Shown here: positions 54,040-63,479 of the stretch, piece by piece
Position numbering within the stretch: position 1 is the stretch's first letter
Layout of the letters: each line of letters opens with the position of its first letter
NCBI RefSeq assembly: GCF_009728935.1
Contig: NZ_CP034235.1
Span: forward strand, 3,262,001 to 3,326,000
Source: Paenibacillus psychroresistens
Lineage (GTDB): Bacteria; Bacillota; Bacilli; Paenibacillales; NBRC-103111
Reading direction: 5' to 3'
DNA length: 64,000 nucleotides
The notes under the pieces: model-generated
What the model was told of the DNA's origin: nothing
What the model saw: only the letters and a program-made list of their open reading frames with translations
Database searches by the model: none
Made by a program: the position numbers and the translations under genes

Positions 54040-54924
54040 ATGATTATTCAAAACACAATTGGAAGAAAAGCATTTGTAGTTGCTAACTATACATTGATGG
54101 TTCTATTATCACTTACCTGTCTATTTCCAATTATTCATATGCTTGCCATGTCGCTTAGTTCAAACGCAGCTGTATCAGCAGGTTGGGTAAGTATATGGCC
54201 ACGAGAATTTACGTTGAATTCTTACGAATATATTATGAAAAATGCAAATTTTGCTCATTCATTTGTTAATTCACTTAAACGTGTTTTCCTTGGTTCTATT
54301 ATCGGGATGTTCTTGATTATCTTGGCTGCGTACCCGCTTTCCAAATCTAATTATAAGTTTCGATTCCGATCGATCTATGCTTGGTTTTTTGTAATTACAA
54401 TGATATTTAATGGAGGGTTGATTCCTACTTTTATGGTAGTTAAAGCAACTGGATTAATGGATGGAATATGGGCATTAATTCTTCCTTCAGCTGTGAATGT
54501 ATTTAATATTGTTCTAATGTTGAATTTCTTTAGAACAGTGCCAGGGGAATTGGAGGAATCTGCACAGATGGATGGTGCCGGCAACTGGAGAACACTTTGG
54601 AGTATCTATTTACCTATTTCCAAGCCTTCATTGGCTACGATTCTGTTATTTACTATTATTTTTCATTGGAATGCGTGGTTTGATGGATTGATTTACATGA
54701 ACTCACTTAGCAACTATCCACTTCAAACCTATTTACAAACGGTGATTGTTTCCAAAAGCATTGAAAACTTAAATACAAGTGATTTAACACTAATGAGTTC
54801 TATTTCAGATCGGACCATTATGGCGGCACAAATGTTTATTTCCATGGTTCCTATCTTTTGCGTATACCCATTTTTACAAAAATATTTTGTAACGGGATTG
54901 ACACTTGGTAGCATTAAAGGTTAA
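54040..54924 (+). CDS. Sugar ABC transporter permease, LplC type
   Basis: A 294-residue MalG-like membrane subunit. The loop ELEESAQMDGAGNWRTLWSIYLP and C-terminus QKYFVTGLTLGSIKG are typical. ATG at 54040 with AAAGGAG about 10 bp upstream is preferred over a start at 54001 inside the previous gene. Confidence 0.92.
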   Translation: MIIQNTIGRKAFVVANYTLMVLLSLTCLFPIIHMLAMSLSSNAAVSAGWVSIWPREFTLNSYEYIMKNANFAHSFVNSLKRVFLGSIIGMFLIILAAYPLSKSNYKFRFRSIYAWFFVITMIFNGGLIPTFMVVKATGLMDGIWALILPSAVNVFNIVLMLNFFRTVPGELEESAQMDGAGNWRTLWSIYLPISKPSLATILLFTIIFHWNAWFDGLIYMNSLSNYPLQTYLQTVIVSKSIENLNTSDLTLMSSISDRTIMAAQMFISMVPIFCVYPFLQKYFVTGLTLGSIKG

Positions 54925-54971
54925 CAATAATACATTTAGTGATGTCGGAAGCATTACTCATAGGAGGATTT

Positions 54972-57900
54972 ATGAAGAAGTCCCAATTAATAAATCAATT
55001 TAATAACCCTCCAGTTGAATATCGTTCAGTACCGTTCTGGTCATGGAATTCTAAGCTTGAGCAGGATGAACTGGATAGGCAAGTAGATGGATTTAAGGCT
55101 CAAGGCATGGGTGGCTTTATGATGCATGTGCGTGAAGGCTTGGAAACACCTTATCTGGGTGAAGAGTTTATCGATAGAATTAAGGAGACAGTGAATAAAG
55201 CCAAATCAGCAGGCATGTATGCATGGCTTTACGATGAAGACCGCTATTCCTCTGGAATGGCAGGGGGAAAGGTTCCCCATATTGGTGGAGATGATGTTAG
55301 AGCGAAAGCATTGACCCTGCTAGTATGCGAGAGCTTTGAGGTGGATGACCTAATCCTTGCGGTATACGAAGCAAAAATTGTTGGTGAGGATTTAGTTACC
55401 TATCGACTATTAGAAGAAACGGAAATAGGCAAACACCAATTACCTATTGACCATGTCTACCTTGTTTTTCGCAGAGAGATTTCCCGGAAAAGTGACTGGT
55501 GTCATGGAGATACTTATATAGATATCCTTAACCCGAGATCAACTGAAATATTCCTAGAAACAACATACGAAGTTTATAAACAAGCAATTGGGGCGGAGTT
55601 TGGCCAAACGGTACCTGGGATTTTCACTGATGAACCTTCAATTCGTGGTTTCTCAGAGCAGCTTGATGATAGCGAAATTACATGGATTTCATGGACAGAT
55701 CGTTTGCCAACTGTTTTTAGGGAGAAAAGAGGCTATGAAATTTGGAGTTTGCTGCCTTATTTTTTCTTTAACGGCGAGCATTCTGCACATTTCCGTCATG
55801 ACTATTGGCATACGATAACGGAGTTATTCAGTGAAGCATACACAAAACAAATTTGGGAATGGTGTCAGGATAGTCATTTGCAATTTACGGGGCATTTTCA
55901 TTCAGAGGGTCATTTAGCAGGTTCGGTTAAAAGGACAGGTGCAGTAATGCCGCATTACCGTTATATGGATATTCCAGGTATAGATACGTTATGTGAGCAA
56001 ACAAATGAAAGCTTAACTGTAAAACAAGTGTCTAGTGTTGCTAATCAATATGGGCTGAAGAGAGTCATTTCCGAAACATATGGTGTAACGGGCTGGGATT
56101 TCACTTTCGAAGGCCGCAGGTGGCTTGGCGATTGGCAATTCGTACTTGGAGTTAACCTCCTAACACATCATCTTGCGTTATATACAATTAGTGGCTGTCG
56201 CAAACGTGATTATCCACCATCCTTTAATTATAACGTTAATTGGTGGGAACATAATCATGTATTAGAAGACTACTATGCTAGACTTGGAGCTGTCTTAAGT
56301 GAAGGCGCAGTCGTTCGAGAAGTTCTGGTCGTTCATCCTACAACCTCAATATGGGCAAGAATGGGTGAAGACGTAAAGAGTAAGCTAGGGTCCAGCAAAG
56401 CTAGTGAATCTAAAGAACTCAATGAATATGATGACGCATTTAATCGATTTATTAATACTCTCCTTGGAGAACACTATGATTTTGATTTAGGCGATGAGCT
56501 TATTATAGAAGAAAGTGGTGGAGTAGAGGGCAGTCATTTTATTGTCAATAAGGCCAAGTACAAGGTTGTGGTCTTACCGATGCTCTACAATCTTCTTGGA
56601 TCAACTCTTAGCTTGCTAACTGCTTATCTTGAAAGCGGTGGTTATATAATCGCTGTAGGTGAGATACCCACACATATAGATGGCAAGGTGTCTGATGAGT
56701 GGGAGAAATTGACGGACTATTCACAATTATATAGAGTTGAAGATTGTAGCCAGCTGGTTGAACTATTGGAAACTATCATTCCACGGCAAGTAAGTATAAC
56801 AAATGTGAGTAACAAAGAAGATCAACGTTTCCTTTATATGCGTCGGGAGCTCACAGACAGTTCCGTTGTTTTCATCGTAAATAATGACCGTGACCAGCTG
56901 CATGATGTCGATATTCGACTTACTGGCTATGGGAGCGTTGAAGCTTGGGATTTATTATCGGGTAAAGTGGAAGAATTGACCGTAACTGTTGAAGAAGGAC
57001 ATCTTTCATTCGTGGAGAGTTATGGCCCAACCGATTCTAAATTATATGTAATTGACCACTCGCGTCATCCACTAGTTCTTGGAGCTAATGATTCCATTAC
57101 AAGTAAAGCTGAAACGGAAGCACCGATTTGTGTAACTGAAATGGAATTCATTCATTCCTATACCCGCAATGCACCTAATGTACTTGTATTGGACCGATGC
57201 CAATATGCCATTGATGAGGATCAATGGTCCGATGATATGGAAGTCTGGCAAGCGCAGGCACAATTCCGATCCTTGCTCGATATGCGTCAAGTATACGCAA
57301 ACGGGATTTTGCAGCGTTATTTTTGGGTGAATGAGCCTCATAAAAACAATGGCACAGCTGTAAAACTACGATTTAGCTTTGAGGTTGCTGCAATTCCAAA
57401 GGAGCTTATCCGCTTTGTATTCGAACAAGTTGAACGTTTTGAAATTCATTTGAATGGTGAGTTAGTTCAAGCAAGTCCACAAGGCTGGTTTCTCGATCGT
57501 TCGATGGGAACGGTGGAGCTTCCAGGGGTGAGAATTGGCAATAATGAACTCATCGTTTCTTGTGCCTATACACATGATATGGAGATTGAAGATGGCTTCT
57601 TAATTGGTGATTTTGCTATAAATTCGGAACGACAGTTAATCGAAGAACCGAATGGATTACATTATGGTGATTGGGGTGTACAAGGTTATCCTCATTATTG
57701 CGGAAGCATGATCTATCATTTTGAAATTCCAATTGAAGATATGGAGAATAAGAAGTATAAGCTAGAGATGGGTGAATATAAAGCAGTTACGATTAATCTT
57801 AAGGTAAATGGTATTCAAGCAAAGGCAATACCATGGCGAGCTGCAGGCCATGTCGATCTCAGTCCATGGCTAGTTAAGGGCGATAATCGATTAGATATTG

Positions 57901-58073
57901 AGGTTGTTGGAAGCCCTCGTAATATGCTAGGTCCACTCCATCAGAAGAATGTGGAACAAAACTGGTTAGATTGGTGGTCATTCCACCCGCCTACAGCTGA
58001 TGCTACAGCGGATTATCGGCTTGTCCCATACGGACTTATGCAACCGATTAGGATTAGTGAATCTCTTCTATGA
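54972..58073 (+). CDS. Very large glycosidase, GH106-like (alpha-L-rhamnosidase type)
   Basis: A 1033-residue protein without signal peptide. The N-terminus (EYRSVPFWSWNSKLEQDEL; GMGGFMMHVREGL; WLYDEDRYSSGMAGG) is that of the large family of GH106-like enzymes, which include alpha-L-rhamnosidases. A TIM-barrel-like catalytic part spans about 10-480, with FTDEPS and SETYGVTGWDFTFE as likely active-site motifs. Two beta-sandwich domains lie in the last 300 residues. ATG at 54972 has GGAGG 5 bp upstream. The exact substrate is unknown; the cytoplasmic location implies imported oligosaccharides. Confidence 0.75.
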   Translation: MKKSQLINQFNNPPVEYRSVPFWSWNSKLEQDELDRQVDGFKAQGMGGFMMHVREGLETPYLGEEFIDRIKETVNKAKSAGMYAWLYDEDRYSSGMAGGKVPHIGGDDVRAKALTLLVCESFEVDDLILAVYEAKIVGEDLVTYRLLEETEIGKHQLPIDHVYLVFRREISRKSDWCHGDTYIDILNPRSTEIFLETTYEVYKQAIGAEFGQTVPGIFTDEPSIRGFSEQLDDSEITWISWTDRLPTVFREKRGYEIWSLLPYFFFNGEHSAHFRHDYWHTITELFSEAYTKQIWEWCQDSHLQFTGHFHSEGHLAGSVKRTGAVMPHYRYMDIPGIDTLCEQTNESLTVKQVSSVANQYGLKRVISETYGVTGWDFTFEGRRWLGDWQFVLGVNLLTHHLALYTISGCRKRDYPPSFNYNVNWWEHNHVLEDYYARLGAVLSEGAVVREVLVVHPTTSIWARMGEDVKSKLGSSKASESKELNEYDDAFNRFINTLLGEHYDFDLGDELIIEESGGVEGSHFIVNKAKYKVVVLPMLYNLLGSTLSLLTAYLESGGYIIAVGEIPTHIDGKVSDEWEKLTDYSQLYRVEDCSQLVELLETIIPRQVSITNVSNKEDQRFLYMRRELTDSSVVFIVNNDRDQLHDVDIRLTGYGSVEAWDLLSGKVEELTVTVEEGHLSFVESYGPTDSKLYVIDHSRHPLVLGANDSITSKAETEAPICVTEMEFIHSYTRNAPNVLVLDRCQYAIDEDQWSDDMEVWQAQAQFRSLLDMRQVYANGILQRYFWVNEPHKNNGTAVKLRFSFEVAAIPKELIRFVFEQVERFEIHLNGELVQASPQGWFLDRSMGTVELPGVRIGNNELIVSCAYTHDMEIEDGFLIGDFAINSERQLIEEPNGLHYGDWGVQGYPHYCGSMIYHFEIPIEDMENKKYKLEMGEYKAVTINLKVNGIQAKAIPWRAAGHVDLSPWLVKGDNRLDIEVVGSPRNMLGPLHQKNVEQNWLDWWSFHPPTADATADYRLVPYGLMQPIRISESLL

Positions 58074-58084
58074 GATATGTTTAA

Positions 58085-58251
58085 GTGGAAAGCTTCACTC
58101 ATGGCATCTTGAAGGATATTATAGCTAAGCCGGAAGATTTCAGTGAAATATATGATGCAGGCGTTCAAGAATATTTAAAGATTCGCGGTCAACTGTAAAT
58201 GATGAACACAGAGCTGCTTACAAGGATATGAAGAAGAAATATATGGTTTGA
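58085..58251 (+). pseudogene. C-terminal relic of an ABC substrate-binding protein
   Basis: The frame reads GILKDIIAKPEDFSEIYDAG and VQEYLKIRGQ, then continues after a 1-nt shift with VNDEHRAAYKDMKKKYMV and a stop. This is the typical end of an LplA-type binding protein. The rest of the gene is absent. It is not derived from the binding-protein gene at 51320, whose ending differs. Confidence 0.7.
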
Positions 58252-58254
58252 GTA

Positions 58255-58277
58255 ACCCCCATGCTGTTTATGGGGGT
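58255..58277 (+). terminator. Hairpin after the binding-protein relic
   Basis: Stem ACCCCCAT / ATGGGGGT with a short loop; no clean T run follows. Probably the terminator of the lost gene. Confidence 0.5.
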
Positions 58278-58331
58278 GTCTATATGTTGAGGGGAAATAA
58301 TAGCACTAAGTGAAAGGTTGTTGACAAGAGA

Positions 58332-60437
58332 ATGAAGATTCATGCAAATGAACAACTGGTTCTAAAAGGGCAGGTATACATACAAATACCTGAAATACAG
58401 TTTTCGTCCGTTGAACATGCTTTGAGGATTCTGGTTAGAGACTTTGAAACAGTATTGGGAGCTAAGCCAAAACTAGTAACAAGAACGGATGAAGAAGTGG
58501 ATCTATGCTTGCGAATTGCAGTAGAAAAGGACGACATTCCGAAACGATCTGAAGCGTTTGGCTTTCGTTTCCACGAGATCGGAAAGGTTCCACGTATGGA
58601 GATCATAGGTCATGATGACTTGGGGCTTGTTTATGGAATTTTAGAATTTAGCAAGAAATTATTAGGCGTTCAACCATTCTGGTTTTGGGCAGATCAAGCC
58701 ATTGCAAAGCACTCCGAAATCGTAATTCCATTGCAAAATTATGATTCCCAAATACCGAAGGTTCTTTACCGTGGCTGGTTTGTTAACGACGAAGTGTGCC
58801 TAATAGGATGGAAAGAATCCTATCCACCTTCTAGGGAGGTTTGGGAGCCAGTTTTTGAAGCGCTGCTGCGCTGCGGTGGCAATATGGTCATTCCAGGTAC
58901 AGACTTGCCGAGAGATGGCATCCACTATAAGCTTGCCGCAGAAATGGGGCTATGGGTGACGCATCATCATGCCGAGCCATTAGGCGCAGAAATGTTTCTA
59001 CGTGCATTCCCAGGTAGGAACGCCAGCTACCAGGAGGTTCCAGAGCTGTTTGAAAGTTTGTGGGCGGAAGCAATTGAAGAGCAAAAGGATATGAAGGTAC
59101 TATGGGTACTTTCCTTCAGAGGCCAAGGAGACGCGCCTTTTTGGTATAACGATCCTTCGTTCGACACGTCAGAAAAGCGTGGTGCGATCATTAGTAAGGT
59201 CATCCAAAAGCAGTACGACATGATTGGAAGTGCTGTCCAGAATCCAGTTTATTGCGTAGCTTTATATGGTGAGATTGCTGAATTGTACAAAGGCGGCTAT
59301 GTGGAGTTGCCAGAAGATGTGATCAAAATATGGGCCGATAACGGTTATGGAAAAATGGTTTCTCGAAGACATAATAATCAGAATCTTCGCGTAATGTCGC
59401 TTCCTTCAGCCGATGATAGTGGCAAAGATGGTCTGTATTATCACGTGACGTTCCATGATTTGCAAGCCTCTAATCATTTGACGATGTACCCAGGTTCATC
59501 GGAATTTCTGAAACAGGAGATCGAGGCGGCATTCGCTGCCGGGGCTGATGATTATTTGTTGATTAACTGCGGAAATATTAGACCACATGTCTATTTCCTT
59601 GACATTATTCGGGAATTATGGAATGCGGGCTCTATAGACGTAAATAAGCATTTAAACGAATTTGTAAGCGGCTATTATGCTACTCACCATGAAGAGTTGG
59701 AGGAATTATATCGCAGTTACACAGAAGCGGCCATTCAATATGGACCGCATGCTGATGACTTGGCTGGAGATGAGTATTATCATCATCCTGCCAGACAAAT
59801 CATCGGTCATTGGTTGCAAGGAATGTGTGGGCAGCCAGACGCAAGATTATACTGGGCTGTGGGAGAGGTTCCATTCACCCAGCAAGTGAAGAATTTCGAA
59901 GAGCTGTTGGCACAAGGCATACAGAAGTGGAGAGCTTGGCTTCAGAGATGCGATGAAGTCCTGGACAAATTAGGAACGGAAGATATGAGAAGGGCATTAG
60001 ACCATTTACATTTCCATGGAGCTCTACATTTATCCGGATGTGAAGGCTTTTACTGGCTTTGTCGTTCGTATGGGGAATATCAAGAACAGAGATATCCACA
60101 AGCTTTCGTTTATGCCTCTGAATCGATGTGGTCCTATAAAAAAGGGTTAGTCATTTTAAAAGATGCCGAGCATGGGAAATGGGATCGGTTCTACCGAGCA
60201 GACTGGCTCACAAATATTGAAAGTACAATTTATAATGTAGATACGGTTAGGCGGTTTCTGCGTATGCACGGTGACAGTCCAGACTTTTTCTTATGGTACA
60301 AAGAATTTTTGATGGCAGAAACGGAAAAACATATCTATTTGGAAAATACGCACCGTAATCCATTGTCCGACGATGAACTAGCGCATCTTTTAAAACCCTA
60401 TTTTCTATTAAAAGAGGAATATCATAAAGACAACTAA
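58332..60437 (+). CDS. GH115-family glycosidase (alpha-glucuronidase type)
   Basis: A 701-residue protein without signal peptide. The pattern RGWFVNDEVCLIGW, EVWEPVFEALLRCGGNMVIPG and YHVTFHDLQASNHLTM matches GH115, whose known members remove (4-O-methyl)-glucuronic acid from xylan. The C-terminal helical region of longer GH115 enzymes is reduced. The ribosome site is weak (AAAGG), and a binding-protein relic lies in front, so expression may depend on the upstream operon. Confidence 0.82.
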   Translation: MKIHANEQLVLKGQVYIQIPEIQFSSVEHALRILVRDFETVLGAKPKLVTRTDEEVDLCLRIAVEKDDIPKRSEAFGFRFHEIGKVPRMEIIGHDDLGLVYGILEFSKKLLGVQPFWFWADQAIAKHSEIVIPLQNYDSQIPKVLYRGWFVNDEVCLIGWKESYPPSREVWEPVFEALLRCGGNMVIPGTDLPRDGIHYKLAAEMGLWVTHHHAEPLGAEMFLRAFPGRNASYQEVPELFESLWAEAIEEQKDMKVLWVLSFRGQGDAPFWYNDPSFDTSEKRGAIISKVIQKQYDMIGSAVQNPVYCVALYGEIAELYKGGYVELPEDVIKIWADNGYGKMVSRRHNNQNLRVMSLPSADDSGKDGLYYHVTFHDLQASNHLTMYPGSSEFLKQEIEAAFAAGADDYLLINCGNIRPHVYFLDIIRELWNAGSIDVNKHLNEFVSGYYATHHEELEELYRSYTEAAIQYGPHADDLAGDEYYHHPARQIIGHWLQGMCGQPDARLYWAVGEVPFTQQVKNFEELLAQGIQKWRAWLQRCDEVLDKLGTEDMRRALDHLHFHGALHLSGCEGFYWLCRSYGEYQEQRYPQAFVYASESMWSYKKGLVILKDAEHGKWDRFYRADWLTNIESTIYNVDTVRRFLRMHGDSPDFFLWYKEFLMAETEKHIYLENTHRNPLSDDELAHLLKPYFLLKEEYHKDN

Positions 60438-60488
60438 GTATCTTCCAATAAGTAGCAGCCTTTTATATTTTCTGAAATTAGAAAAAAC

Positions 60489-60601
60489 AAACAAAAACTA
60501 TAAAAGAACTAATCATCGTAGAAGCTTCGATTTATGGGATAGCTATTAGATCTGAAGAATATTATGGAATGGCTCATACTGCTCTTGGAGATTTATACTA
60601 A
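60489..60601 (+). other. Unexplained protein-like open frame without start
   Basis: A frame of 37 codons (IKELIIVEASIYGIAIRSEE, then YYGMAHTALGDLY) has protein-like composition but no start codon or ribosome site and stops on both sides. It may be another gene relic. Confidence 0.25.
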
Positions 60602-60642
60602 CTCCATTACGGACGGCGCAATTACAGATCAATGAAGTTATA

Positions 60643-60870
60643 TTGGTTCAAGATTTTATATTTGATGACAGTAAGATTAAGAATGAATTAGCGGCAATTA
60701 GCAATGTCACTGAGCAATACCTAAAACCGCTCGTTTATGGCATTGTGAAGAAAAGTCCTGAAGAAGAAGCAGTTAGTATCCGTGAACGTTTAAAGAAAGC
60801 TGGTTCTGAGATAGTAATAGCCGAGATGCAAAGTCAAATTGATCCATTCCTGGCTGCGAAAACTAAATAA
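60643..60870 (+). pseudogene. C-terminal relic of a DUF3502-type substrate-binding protein
   Basis: The 75-codon frame holds FIFDDSKIKNELAAISNV, TEQYLKPLVYGIV and RERLKKAGSEIVIAEMQSQI, the C-terminal domain (DUF3502) of a distinct class of ABC binding proteins. Only the last tenth of such a gene is left, without signal peptide or start. Confidence 0.75.
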
Positions 60871-60904
60871 ATATTTAATTTTGCAGAATTAACTTTTAAT
60901 TTAT

Positions 60905-60943
60905 AAGCGCTCCGTAAACCGTAAGGGATATGGAGCGTTTATT
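60905..60943 (+). terminator. Terminator after the DUF3502 relic
   Basis: Stem AAGCGCTCCGTA / TATGGAGCGTTT with G-U pairs, then ATTGTTT. It fits the 3' end of the lost binding-protein gene. Confidence 0.7.
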
Positions 60944-61386
60944 GTTTATCAAAGTCTGCATTTGTTTTTCAAAATAATATAGATTATGCTATCTCACCGC
61001 GCTAGACTAAATTTGAATTAGGTCAATTTTGAGGATGAAAATTATGGTAAAGTAAATTTTAGTCTACATTGCATAAGTTCAGCATAACAAGTAGTTGTAG
61101 TCGACACAATAGAACAGTTTTAGAAATTGAATGTTTTCCAAGTGTTAGAGTGGAAAGAATATCTTTATCTTTAAAAAGAATATCTTTAAAAAGGACATCG
61201 ACTAACTTTAAATCTAATAATTCATTGGTTCTTAGGAAATTTTCTAATAATCTATCATTTTAGAGAATATAGAGTAAATTCGGACTTGTGACAATCTATG
61301 TATAACTCTCCAATAGGCACAACTTTTGATAGAATCATAGGTAACTATAATAGAAGATTACCAGACAGAAAGGATTGTTGCCTGCA
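60944..61386. other. Non-coding AT-rich gap
   Basis: No credible gene. There is a short tandem repeat of AGAATATCTTTA at about 61156-61190. Confidence 0.5.
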
Positions 61387-61878
61387 ATGAGCGCAAATGT
61401 AAACCCCATGCCGTACAGATCTGAATCGGAAATAACCCTTCTACAGAAAGAAAAGAGGAAGCATCCTAGACGTGCCAGAAGATGGGTTGTTTGGACAACA
61501 ACTTTTACGGTATGGGCTGTTTTAAGTTTTGGAAGCTATTATCTCGCCAAACATTATATTGAAGGGTTTCAGCAACAACTGAATGGTATACAGCAAACCA
61601 ATCAACAGAACGTGGATCAATTGAATAAAAGCGTAGCAGATCTACAAGCGCAATTAATTGAGAATAAACAAAATGCACAAACGTTACAGCAGCAATTCGA
61701 AGCGGTACAGAAAGAAATGGCGGCGGTCAACGAACAGATTGCTTTAACTGGGGACACGATCGATTCTACCGATACAACGAAAGAGACCTTAAGTCAGCGA
61801 ATCACAGATTTGAGCAAGCAATTGGAAAATCTGAAAGTCGTGATTAACAAGCTGGAGGCTGCCGCCCGTGTTTACTAG
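61387..61878 (+). CDS. Membrane protein with long coiled coil
   Basis: A 163-residue protein. A basic N-terminus (KEKRKHPRRARRW) precedes one membrane helix (about 33-55), so the C-terminus should be outside. From residue 58 to 160 nearly all is Gln/Leu/Lys-rich heptad sequence, a coiled coil. I do not recognise the family. AAAGGA lies 12 bp before ATG 61387; TTG at 61375 or 61378 are alternatives. It overlaps the next gene by 11 bp, so the two products probably work together at the cell surface. Confidence 0.7.
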   Translation: MSANVNPMPYRSESEITLLQKEKRKHPRRARRWVVWTTTFTVWAVLSFGSYYLAKHYIEGFQQQLNGIQQTNQQNVDQLNKSVADLQAQLIENKQNAQTLQQQFEAVQKEMAAVNEQIALTGDTIDSTDTTKETLSQRITDLSKQLENLKVVINKLEAAARVY

Positions 61879-62974
61879 AATTCTAATGGCCAGCTTGCTA
61901 TTCTTTACAATGGTTGCGAGTTTCTTCGCTGCTATTTATTTCAATCCGGGTGACCCTGCCGCTCAATCCAAGCAGGCAGTCCTCTCCTTTGCAGCGGTGC
62001 AGCAACAGTTCGCGGAGATGGGGCAGCATCTGATAGATTCCAAGCAGACCTACAGCGATACAGGAAATAGCACAGTTGATTTCATGAAAAAGCTTAAGGA
62101 CGATCAGGCAGTGCTTGCAGGTGTCATCGAACAGTCGGAAGCGGAGAATGAACAATATGCGGCCCAACTTCATGCCGTTGGAAATATAGTTGCCACCAGT
62201 CAGAAAAATGCACAGGAAACAAGTGATGCTCTGGATAATGTGTTAGCCAACATACTCGGCAAGCCGATAGGGCAAACCTTTGGCGAACGTTCCACGATCA
62301 AAGTGTTCTCATTGACTGCTGCGGGATATCGCGGTTATATGGCTAAAGTAAAACTGCAAGACCCGAATGCGGTCAAGCTTGTGCTTTCCCATGATAAAGT
62401 GGGGGACAAGGGCGAAACGACAAGTCAAGCTGCCAAAAGAAAAGGGGCCACTTTGGCGATTAATGGCGGCGGCTTTGCTAAAGGAAATGATGGGCTGCTT
62501 TATCCGATGGGGATTACTGTCGTGGATGGGGTCATCAAAACTTTTTCTGCGATTGATTTAAGTTTTATTGGCCTTAATAAAAACGGGCATTTGGTAGGCG
62601 GGGCAGTCAAATCGCGAGAGCAAGTCGAGGAATTAGGCGTGACACAGGGAGCTACGTTCGTGCCTACTTTGCTGGAGAATGGTAAGAAACTCACCATTCC
62701 CAAAAAATACAGCAACAAGAAAGAACCGCGCACGCTGATCGGGCATTTTTCCAATGGAGACTTGTTGTTCATTGTAATCGACGGAAGGCAGAAAGGCAGC
62801 GCTGGAGTCACTTTGGAGGATGCGCAGGATAAACTGCTCGAATTCAATGTGAAAGATGCCTATAATTTAGATGGCGGAGGATCGAGCGCATTTTATTACA
62901 ATGGCAAAATACTGAACAATCCATCGGACGGAAGTGAAAGAGTGCTTGTATCCAACTTCTTGGTAATGTCATAG
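61868..62974 (+). CDS. Phosphodiester glycosidase-domain (NAGPA) surface protein
   Basis: A 368-residue protein anchored by an N-terminal helix (residues 5-25). A helical, Gln-rich region follows (35-130), and then a phosphodiester glycosidase/NAGPA-type domain (DUF2233 group) from about 145: ATLAINGGGFAKG, MGITVVDG, PRTLIGHFSNGDLLFIVIDG and YNLDGGGSSAFYYNGK. Family members act on sugar phosphodiesters or cell-surface polymers. Start GTG at 61868 with GGAGG about 10 bp upstream, inside the coiled-coil gene. Confidence 0.85.
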   Translation: MFTRILMASLLFFTMVASFFAAIYFNPGDPAAQSKQAVLSFAAVQQQFAEMGQHLIDSKQTYSDTGNSTVDFMKKLKDDQAVLAGVIEQSEAENEQYAAQLHAVGNIVATSQKNAQETSDALDNVLANILGKPIGQTFGERSTIKVFSLTAAGYRGYMAKVKLQDPNAVKLVLSHDKVGDKGETTSQAAKRKGATLAINGGGFAKGNDGLLYPMGITVVDGVIKTFSAIDLSFIGLNKNGHLVGGAVKSREQVEELGVTQGATFVPTLLENGKKLTIPKKYSNKKEPRTLIGHFSNGDLLFIVIDGRQKGSAGVTLEDAQDKLLEFNVKDAYNLDGGGSSAFYYNGKILNNPSDGSERVLVSNFLVMS

Positions 62975-63083
62975 TGGTTAGGATGGATGTCATGAATTTG
63001 AATATGCATTTCTATCCGATGAACAGCACCGTAGTCCGACAGAACGATAACATCAATTCCTTTCACCGGTAACAAATATGATC

Positions 63084-63121
63084 AAAAAGCCTTGTGATCC
63101 TTTAGGATCATGAGGCTTTTT
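63084..63121 (+). terminator. Terminator after the NAGPA-domain gene
   Basis: Long hairpin AAAAAGCCT-GTGATCC / GGATCA-GAGGCTTTTT with loop TTTA and a T run on both strands. Confidence 0.9.
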
Positions 63122-63479
63122 GCTATTCAATTATAATTATCTGAGTAAACTAACTTGAGATGGATGATTTTTTTGAAGCTTACGAAATTTAAACAAAATG
63201 CACCATCAACACTAGAAGAAGCATTGGAGCGTTTTTTGTGTAACACCTAAATCATTACTTAGCTAGTGACTTGACGGCTATATTGGATCGTGATAAAGTA
63301 TGTACTGTAACTATTATATTAAATTTAGGTAGTTACTTAAATGGAAGAGGCATTCGTATGAATGGAGTGGAAGTTTTACTTTAATGTTTAATTCCATAGA
63401 TGGAATAAGAATAGATTTATAAGATGTTGTACTTATAGTTATCCTAAACCATATAAAAAGTAAAAAGGTGATGAATACT
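63122..63479. other. Gap with a possible tiny relic
   Basis: A TTG-started frame at 63173-63250 (FKQNAPSTLEEALERFLCNT) looks like the start of a tyrosine-recombinase or similar gene but has no continuation. Nothing else is supported. Confidence 0.25.

Noticed and set aside
61069..61263. Frame of 64 codons
   Set aside because: Ser/Arg/Lys-rich translation of AT-rich sequence with internal tandem repeats and no family resemblance.
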